Shown piece after piece: positions 1-4,537 of a DNA stretch of 13,305 bases. This DNA comes from Deltaproteobacteria bacterium (GTDB lineage: Bacteria > Desulfobacterota > Deferrisomatia > Deferrisomatales > Deferrisomataceae): NCBI GenBank assembly GCA_013152215.1, contig JAADGT010000201.1, forward strand, positions 1-13,305, given 5' to 3'. The notes under the pieces were generated by a model, which searched no databases, had not been told where the DNA came from, and saw only the letters and a list, made by a program, of their open reading frames with translations. The position numbers and the translations under genes were made by a program. Each line of letters opens with the position of its first letter. Positions within the stretch are counted from its first letter, which is position 1.

Positions 1-248
1 CGGGCGAACGCGCCGAAGAACCCGGCGAACTCGGCGGGCCCCAGCCGGTCGAGCTCCTTCAGGTCGAACCCGGCGGAGAACGCCCTCTCCTGGGCGCTCG
101 CCAGCACCACGGCCCGGGTGCCGGGGGCCTCCCAGGCCTTGGCCAGGCCCTGGTCCAGCGTCTCCAGGAACGCCGGAGACAGGGCGTTGACCTTGGGCCG
201 GTCCATCAGGACCAGGGCCACGCCGTCTTCCCGTTCGACTCGGACCAT
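1..248 (-). CDS. Enoyl-CoA hydratase/isomerase family protein, N-terminal part (runs off the window)
   Basis: This is the first 82 residues of a crotonase-fold protein; the C-terminal part lies beyond position 1. The reading frame starts at ATG 248-246, preceded by AGGAG with a 6-base spacer, so the start is well supported. Early residues contain DRP..NALS, the usual first substrate-binding stretch, followed by a region like the AFSAGxDLKE oxyanion-hole motif, here AFSAGFDLKEL with Phe where Ala is commonest. Crotonase proteins hydrate or isomerise acyl-CoA thioesters in the cytoplasm, in fatty acid or aromatic degradation. The catalytic acids usually lie further downstream, outside the window, so the reaction cannot be named. 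The gene is separated from ligA by a repeat-rich spacer and is probably not tied to it functionally. Confidence 0.85.
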   Translation of the reverse strand, partial: MVRVEREDGVALVLMDRPKVNALSPAFLETLDQGLAKAWEAPGTRAVVLASAQERAFSAGFDLKELDRLGPAEFAGFFGAFA

Positions 249-270
249 GGGGATCTCCTGGGAACTTCGG

Positions 271-357
271 TCGTTGGTGGTTCGTCGTTGGTCGTTGGTC
301 GCAACTGCCGTGAATCGTAAATCGTGAATGGTTGGTCGTTGGTCGTTCGTGGTTAGT
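271..357. repeat. Degenerate heptamer tandem repeats (TCGTTGG and CGTGAAT families)
   Basis: TCGTTGG occurs at 271-277, 285-291, 292-298 and 336-342, with variants TCGTTCG and TGGTTAG following directly at 343-356. Nested between them is a second family: CGTGAAT, CGTAAAT, CGTGAAT at 309-329. The second family is the reverse complement of the ATTCACG words seen at 10769-10815. No reading frame here looks like a protein. Function is unknown. Confidence 0.85.
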
Positions 358-370
358 CGGGGGGCGCGCC

Positions 371-406
371 GTCACCCCGTCACTCGTCACGGGTCACCCG
401 TCACGG
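371..406. repeat. Heptamer tandem repeat, GTCACNN x5
   Basis: Five consecutive units begin GTCAC at 371, 379, 386, 393 and 400. The first unit is 8 bases long, the rest are 7. The final two bases vary (CC, TC, GG, CC, GG). It lies between the TCGTTGG array and the octamer array in the same spacer. Confidence 0.85.
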
Positions 407-414
407 CCGTTCTG

Positions 415-446
415 CCTCCGAGCCTCCTAGCCTTCCAGCCTTCTAG
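415..446 (-). repeat. Octamer tandem repeat, CTRGRARG family, 4 units
   Basis: On the minus strand four 8-base units read CTAGAAGG, CTGGAAGG, CTAGGAGG and CTCGGAGG without gaps. The array ends 28 bases from the ligA stop codon. It belongs to the same family as the arrays at 3889, 8072, 8533, 10391 and 10591. Confidence 0.9.
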
Positions 447-473
447 CGGAAGTTCCTGGAGAGCGGATCGCCG

Positions 474-2492
474 TCATCCCGAAGCGGTTTTGAGCAACTC
501 CAGGAACTCCGGCTCGGTCAGGGTGGTCACCCCGAGGGTACGGGCCTTCTCCGCCTTGGAACCTGGGTCCGCGCCCACCACCACGTAGTCGGTCTTCCGC
601 GACACCGACGAGGTGACCTTGCCGCCCAGGGCCTCCACCCGGGCCTTGGCCTCGTCCCGGGTCATGGACTCGAGGGCGCCGGTGAACACGAAGGTCTTGC
701 CGGCCAGGGGGGCTTCCGCGGCTTCCGGACGAGCCGGCGGCATCGGACGAACCCCCGCCTCCAGCATCCTCCGGATCGATTCCCGGTTCGCCGGCTCCGC
801 AAAGAACGCGCGCACACTCGAGGCCACCTCAGGCCCCACGTCGGGCACTGCCAGAAGCTCCTCTTCCGACGCGTCCATGAGCGCCTCGAGGCTGCCGAAC
901 CGCTCGGCCAGGGCCCGAGCCGTGGCCTCGCCCACGTGTCGGATGCCCAAAGCGTACACAAACCGGGCCAGGTCCCGTTTCCGGGCCCGGTCGATGGCCT
1001 CCACCAGGTTGCGGGCGCTCTTTTCGGCCATGCGCTCCAGCGGGACCAGGTCCGCCTCGGACAGGCGAAACAGGTCGGCCACGTCCCGCACCAGGCCCTT
1101 CTCCACCAGCTGTTCCACCAGCTTCGTGCCGAGCCCGTCGATGTCCATGGCCCGGCGCGACGCGAAGTGGCGGATCCGCGCCTTGAGCTGCGCCGGGCAG
1201 CTGAGCCCGGTGCACCGGGGGATCGCCTCGCCCTCGGGCCGCTCGATCCGGGCCCCGCACACCGGGCAGCGCTCGGGCATCACGAACGGCCTCTCGTCGC
1301 CCGTGCGGCGCTCCGGCAGGGCCCGCACCACCTCGGGGATCACGTCGCCGGCCCGCTGCACCACCACCCAGTCGCCGATCCGGATGTCCTTGCGGATCAC
1401 CTCGTCCGGGTTGTGGAGCGTGGCCCGGCTCACGGTGACGCCGCCCACGGACACCGGCTCCAGCACCGCCACCGGGGTCACCGCGCCGGTGCGGCCCACG
1501 CTGGCCTCGATGTCGAGCACCCGGGTGGTGGCCTGGCGGGGGGCGAACTTGTAGGCGATGGCCCACCGGGGGGCCCGGGCCTTGGCCCCCAGCCGCTCCT
1601 GGAGCTCCAGGTCGTCCACCTTGACCACGCAGCCGTCGATCTCGTAGGGGAACTCGTCGCGGCGGGCCTCGGTCTCGCGGCAGTACTCCACCGCGCCGTC
1701 GATCCCCCGGCTGCGCCGCCGGTGCTCGGACACCCGAAACCCCCAGCCGTGCAGCCGTTCCATCAGCTCCCAGTGGGTCTTCACCTCCACGCCCTCGAGC
1801 CGGCCCACCCCGTACGCGAAAAACTCCAGGGGTCGGCGGGCCGTGATCGAGCTGTCCAGCTGCCGCACCGAGCCCGCGGCCGCGTTGCGGGGGTTGGCGA
1901 ACGGCGTGAGCCCGGCCTCCTCCTGCTCTCGGTTCAGCCGGTGGAACGCCTCCACCGGCATCACCACCTCGCCGCGCACGTCCACGAGCCGGGGGACCTC
2001 CGCTCCCAGCAGCCCCAGCGGTACGGTGCGGACGGTACGCAGGTTCACCGTGACGTCCTCGCCCACAGCTCCGTCGCCCCGGGTGGCCCCCCGCACCAGC
2101 ACGCCGTCCCGGTAGGTGAGCTCCACGGCCAGGCCGTCGAACTTGGGCTCGCACGAGTACACGACGGGCTCTTCCGTTCCAAGGAACCGACGCACGCGGG
2201 CATCGAACTCCCGCAGCTCGGCTTCGTCCATGGCGTTCTCGAGACTGAGCATGGGCACGGCATGGGGGGCGGGCTCGAACGCCTCAAGGGGCGGAGCCCC
2301 CACCCGCTGGGTGGGCGAGTCTGGGGAGCGCAGCTCGGGGTACCGCTCCTCCAGGTCCACCAGCTCCCGGAACAGCCGGTCGTACTCCTCGTCCGGGATC
2401 TCGGGTTGGTCGAGCACGTAGTATCGGTAGTTGTGGTAGTGGATCAGCCGCCGAAGGTCTTCGGCGCGTCGGCGCAGCGAGTCCGGCACCAT
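474..2492 (-). CDS. ligA: NAD-dependent DNA ligase
   Basis: LigA seals 5'-phosphate/3'-hydroxyl nicks in duplex DNA using NAD+, during replication and repair in the cytoplasm. The 672-residue product shows the full bacterial architecture: Ia domain with the NHYxxxYYVLD-like stretch near residues 18-30, adenylation domain with the KxDG motif (K117 is the nucleophile) and K291, OB fold, Cys4 zinc finger (C409, C412, C427, C432), helix-hairpin-helix repeats at about 450-565, and a C-terminal BRCT domain from about 594. I chose ATG 2492 over an in-frame start at 2564 because AAAGGCG lies 9 bases upstream, the length matches the E. coli enzyme (671), and the extra 24 residues are Pro/Arg-rich with no family counterpart. 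A sigma-70-like promoter at 2600-2629 suggests it is transcribed independently of the upstream PilZ gene. Confidence 0.98.
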   Translation of the reverse strand: MVPDSLRRRAEDLRRLIHYHNYRYYVLDQPEIPDEEYDRLFRELVDLEERYPELRSPDSPTQRVGAPPLEAFEPAPHAVPMLSLENAMDEAELREFDARVRRFLGTEEPVVYSCEPKFDGLAVELTYRDGVLVRGATRGDGAVGEDVTVNLRTVRTVPLGLLGAEVPRLVDVRGEVVMPVEAFHRLNREQEEAGLTPFANPRNAAAGSVRQLDSSITARRPLEFFAYGVGRLEGVEVKTHWELMERLHGWGFRVSEHRRRSRGIDGAVEYCRETEARRDEFPYEIDGCVVKVDDLELQERLGAKARAPRWAIAYKFAPRQATTRVLDIEASVGRTGAVTPVAVLEPVSVGGVTVSRATLHNPDEVIRKDIRIGDWVVVQRAGDVIPEVVRALPERRTGDERPFVMPERCPVCGARIERPEGEAIPRCTGLSCPAQLKARIRHFASRRAMDIDGLGTKLVEQLVEKGLVRDVADLFRLSEADLVPLERMAEKSARNLVEAIDRARKRDLARFVYALGIRHVGEATARALAERFGSLEALMDASEEELLAVPDVGPEVASSVRAFFAEPANRESIRRMLEAGVRPMPPARPEAAEAPLAGKTFVFTGALESMTRDEAKARVEALGGKVTSSVSRKTDYVVVGADPGSKAEKARTLGVTTLTEPEFLELLKTASG

Positions 2493-2599
2493 CGGGGATC
2501 GCCTTTCGGAAGTGGGTTTCGGTCCCGAGCGAGGCCTCGTCGGGGCCGGCACGGGACGGCCCACGAAGAATCTTGTCCGGGGGGCACGACGAAGGGGGA

Positions 2600-2629
2600 A
2601 TTCTATCGGCGGGCGGCGGGTCTTGCCAA
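2600..2629 (-). promoter_or_regulatory. Predicted sigma-70 promoter of ligA
   Basis: On the minus strand TTGGCA (2629-2624) and TAGAAT (2605-2600) are separated by 18 bases. Each hexamer matches its consensus at five of six positions. It lies in the 150-base gap between the PilZ stop and the ligA start, about 110 bases before the chosen ATG. AT-rich hexamers stand out in this GC-rich context. Not tested experimentally. Confidence 0.55.
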
Positions 2630-2642
2630 GCGGACCAGGTGA

Positions 2643-2999
2643 TCACACCTCGGGCTCGGCCGGCGCAGCCTCCTCGGGGAACAGCTCGCGGATCGCGGCC
2701 CGGTGCTCCTCGGGGATCCGGAGGAACTCCACCCCCACTTCGTAACGCCCCGGCTCCAGGGGGCGCTCATACACGATCCGGCCCAGGGCCCGAATCGTGT
2801 GGCGCTCGAGCCGGAGCACCAGCTCCACGAAGCGGCCCACCCCCAACAGCTCGTCGCTCTCGAACCCGCATCCGCCGAGCCCCACGACCCGGGTCCTGGT
2901 GAACCCCTCTGCCACCGGCACCCGGTCACAACGGACCAGCGCCGCCCCTCGGATCGGCCTTCGGGGATAGCGCCGCTTGGTCGGATATACGGTGGACAC
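2643..2999 (-). CDS. PilZ domain protein with degenerate second c-di-GMP motif
   Basis: This 118-residue protein is essentially a single PilZ domain. PilZ proteins usually bind cyclic di-GMP and control motility, exopolysaccharide or secretion. The first motif is intact: overlapping RxxxR at R9-R13 and R10-R14. The second motif, normally (D/N)xSxxG, falls at about residues 38-45 (VVGLGGCG); its glycines remain but neither the acidic/Asn residue nor the Ser is present in either plausible register. Nucleotide binding is therefore uncertain, and the protein may act by protein-protein contact as some non-canonical PilZ proteins do. The start is GTG at 2999-2997, preceded by AGGAGG with a 5-base spacer. 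It follows a receiver gene by 24 bases, so it is probably the last gene of the phosphorelay cluster, whose output it may carry. The C-terminus is Glu/Pro/Ala-rich. Confidence 0.85.
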   Translation of the reverse strand: MSTVYPTKRRYPRRPIRGAALVRCDRVPVAEGFTRTRVVGLGGCGFESDELLGVGRFVELVLRLERHTIRALGRIVYERPLEPGRYEVGVEFLRIPEEHRAAIRELFPEEAAPAEPEV

Positions 3000-3023
3000 G
3001 CACCCCTCCTCGAGCGGTGTGGG

Positions 3024-3467
3024 TCAGCCCTCGGCGTGCCCCTCCGCCTTGGGCTCCTCTTCCTCCGCTTCTTCCCCCCCTCCGTTCCCCTCCGCTTCCC
3101 CCGACTTGGGCCACAGCTCCCGGACCCGCTGGGCCAGATCGGCCGGCTCCACCGGCTTCACGAAAAACCCCTCCACCCCCAATCGGGCTGTCTCCATCAC
3201 GTGCTGCCGGGTGCCCTCCCCACTCACCACCACCACGGGGGTGTGCTGCCCGCTCCTCCGGTCGTGCTGGCGGATGATCCTCAGCAGGGTGACCCCATCC
3301 ACCTCGGGTAACCCGATGTCCAGGAGCACCACGGCCGGCCGCTTCGTGAAGAAGAGCTCCAGGGCCTGGGCCGCGTCCTCGGCCTGAATGGTGGGGATGG
3401 GCGCCAGCCCCTTGACGAGCATCAGTCGGTTCACCCGTACGTCGTCCACCACCAACACGGACGACAT
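3024..3467 (-). CDS. Stand-alone response regulator receiver protein with acidic tail
   Basis: A 147-residue single-domain response regulator. All receiver hallmarks are present: acidic pocket D8-D9, phospho-acceptor D50 in LLDIGLPEVDG, switch Ser82, and K104 in the KP motif. The receiver ends near residue 121. The remaining 26 residues are Glu/Gly-rich, low in complexity and not a DNA-binding domain, so output is probably by protein contact or by onward phosphotransfer. ATG 3467 is preceded by a GGGGAGGGG stretch and lies one base after the stop of the upstream receiver gene (TAA-G-ATG), implying translational coupling. The in-frame start at 3569 lies inside the upstream gene and is rejected. 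Confidence 0.93.
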   Translation of the reverse strand: MSSVLVVDDVRVNRLMLVKGLAPIPTIQAEDAAQALELFFTKRPAVVLLDIGLPEVDGVTLLRIIRQHDRRSGQHTPVVVVSGEGTRQHVMETARLGVEGFFVKPVEPADLAQRVRELWPKSGEAEGNGGGEEAEEEEPKAEGHAEG

Positions 3468-3468
3468 C

Positions 3469-3834
3469 TTACCCCCCCTCCCCAACCCGGGCCAGGAGCC
3501 CGGCGATCTCGTCCCGATCGAAGGGCTTGTGGATCGGGGCTTGGGCACCGGCGTCGAGGCCCTCGGCAAGGTTCTCCTCCCCCTCCCGTGGGCAGGCGAA
3601 CCAGATCGGCCGATCGAATCCGGAGTCCCGCAGGGCCCGGATCAGCTCTCCCCCGCCCATGTCCGGCATCACCCAGTCGGTGACGAGGAGGTCTGGAGGG
3701 TCCAGCATGGCCTTCTCCAGGCCCTCCAAGCCTCCGGTGGCCACCTCCACCTCGCACCCCAGGTCCGACAGGATCTTCGCCAGCAGCTTCCGGGACACCG
3801 GGTCGTCGTCCACCACCAAGGCCCTCACGTGCAT
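3469..3834 (-). CDS. Stand-alone response regulator receiver protein, Cys at the switch position
   Basis: A 121-residue receiver domain with no output domain. It has the acidic triad (D9-D11), phospho-acceptor D53 in VTDWVMPDMGG, and K103 before the conserved Pro. The residue aligned with the usual Ser/Thr switch is Cys81 (WFACP), which is uncommon and could change signalling dynamics; an alignment is needed to confirm the register. Two starts are possible: ATG 3834 sits only 2 bases after AAGGAG, while GTG at codon 3 (3828) has an 8-base spacing. I list the ATG; the difference is two residues. It is coupled to the next receiver gene by a one-base gap. The 229-base spacer upstream, full of repeats, separates it from the HPt gene, its likely phosphodonor. 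Confidence 0.92.
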   Translation of the reverse strand: MHVRALVVDDDPVSRKLLAKILSDLGCEVEVATGGLEGLEKAMLDPPDLLVTDWVMPDMGGGELIRALRDSGFDRPIWFACPREGEENLAEGLDAGAQAPIHKPFDRDEIAGLLARVGEGG

Positions 3835-3873
3835 TTCTCCTTCACAGGAACTTCGGTTGATGGTCTTCGGTTT

Positions 3874-3888
3874 GGGGCCTTCGGCCCC
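3874..3888. other. Small GC hairpin
   Basis: A perfect 6-bp stem (GGGGCC at 3874-3879 with GGCCCC at 3883-3888) closes a 3-base loop, 40 bases upstream of the receiver start at 3834. There is no T-run after it on either strand, so it is not a standard terminator. A 5'-UTR structure is possible. Confidence 0.4.
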
Positions 3889-3928
3889 CTGGAAGGCCCA
3901 AAGGCTGGTAAGCTGGAAAGCTAGAAGG
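3889..3928 (+). repeat. Octamer tandem repeat, CTRGRARG family, 5 units
   Basis: Five gapless 8-base units start at 3889, 3897, 3905, 3913 and 3921: CTGGAAGG, CCCAAAGG, CTGGTAAG, CTGGAAAG, CTAGAAGG. It is followed by CCGTTCGTCG, a word also found at 10718-10727 beside other repeats. It lies in the spacer between the HPt and receiver genes. Confidence 0.9.
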
Positions 3929-3993
3929 CCGTTCGTCGGACCTTCGGCCCATGTCACGACGTGGACGCCGCTCCCATAGCAAAGGGCAGAGCT

Positions 3994-4053
3994 CAAAGGT
4001 CAGAGGACAGGAAATGGATCCTGTCCTCTGACCTTTGTCATCTGAATTCTGAC
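3994..4053. repeat. Perfect 19-bp inverted repeat with TCTGACC-type heptamers
   Basis: Arms 3994-4012 and 4019-4037 are exact reverse complements over 19 bases around a 6-base loop (4013-4018). The right arm runs on into degenerate heptamers of the TCTGACC kind up to 4053. The hairpin sits 27 bases downstream of the HPt stop codon on the transcribed strand. It lacks the immediate T-run of an intrinsic terminator, but a stem this strong could still stabilise the HPt mRNA end or reduce read-through. Confidence 0.9.
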
Positions 4054-4063
4054 ATGGAAAGGT

Positions 4064-4393
4064 CTACCGGAGCTTCCAATGGGCAACCAATCGTTGGGCC
4101 TCTTGTTCCACCGCTGCCACGTCCTCCGCCTTCCCCGACTCCTCGACCCGGCGGCAGGCCTCGGCCAGGGCCAGCGCTCCCAGGTTGCGAGCCGCCCCCT
4201 TGATCCGATGGGCCGCGGCCCGGCGGGCCGCGGGGTCCGGAGCTTGCCGCAGGTCCCCCAGGTACCCGTCCAGGTCCACCAGGAAACACCCCACCAGCTC
4301 CTCCAGGAACTCCTGGTCCCCCCCCACCCTCTCCAACGCCTGCTCCCAAGCCAGGATCACATCGCCGTCGCCCACGTCAACCCTCCGTACCAT
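4064..4393 (-). CDS. HPt (histidine phosphotransfer) domain protein
   Basis: A 109-residue stand-alone HPt protein, a helical-bundle relay that passes phosphate between receiver domains through a histidine. The defining motif HxxKGxxxxxG is complete, with phospho-histidine H62, K65, G66 and G72. Flanking helices at about residues 10-50 and 75-105 fit the fold. ATG 4393 is preceded by AGGAGG with a 9-base spacer. It lies first in a cluster with two receiver genes and a PilZ gene, which fits a His-Asp relay whose kinase is encoded elsewhere. A sigma-54-type promoter at 4517-4531 may drive it. Confidence 0.93.
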   Translation of the reverse strand: MVRRVDVGDGDVILAWEQALERVGGDQEFLEELVGCFLVDLDGYLGDLRQAPDPAARRAAAHRIKGAARNLGALALAEACRRVEESGKAEDVAAVEQEAQRLVAHWKLR

Positions 4394-4450
4394 CCCTCGG
4401 GGCCTCCTGTTTTCCCCCCAATCGGACCGGGTCTGCTCAAACTTGACCGG

Positions 4451-4476
4451 CTGCGGGGCGCAGTCAGGGCCCGCAG
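4451..4476. other. 7-bp stem with 12-base loop in the HPt leader
   Basis: CTGCGGG (4451-4457) and CCCGCAG (4470-4476) are perfect complements, between the putative sigma-54 promoter and the HPt start. There is no T-run. It could be a leader structure or chance in GC-rich DNA. Confidence 0.3.
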
Positions 4477-4516
4477 TTCCGCTGCCTCGGTCGGTTCCCC
4501 GCCTCTGAGCCCATCC

Positions 4517-4531
4517 GCAAAGTCCGTGCCG
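4517..4531 (-). promoter_or_regulatory. Candidate sigma-54 (RpoN) -24/-12 promoter upstream of the HPt gene
   Basis: The minus strand reads CGGCACGGACTTTGC. Against the consensus TGGCACG-N4-TTGC it differs only at the first base, and the essential GG and GC doublets have the correct 12-base separation. It lies in the 144-base gap between the heparinase-like gene stop (4538) and the HPt start (4393), in the right orientation. This is a match by eye; sigma-54 promoters also need an upstream activator site, which I could not identify. Confidence 0.55.
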
Positions 4532-4537
4532 ATGCGC

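Noticed and set aside
271..446. CRISPR array
   Set aside because: Units are 7-8 bases and contiguous, without 25-40-base repeats or unique spacers, and no cas genes are present.
829..2154. 441-residue minus-strand open frame in another phase within ligA
   Set aside because: Gly/Arg/Pro-rich low-complexity translation, typical of an out-of-frame reading of a high-GC gene.
936..2642. 568-residue plus-strand open frame opposite ligA
   Set aside because: It is the antisense shadow of ligA in GC-rich DNA; composition is His/Pro/Gly-rich with no domain pattern, while the minus frame shows every LigA motif.
3994..4037. Intrinsic terminator after the HPt gene
   Set aside because: The stem is strong, but no T-run follows on the transcribed strand; recorded as an inverted repeat instead.
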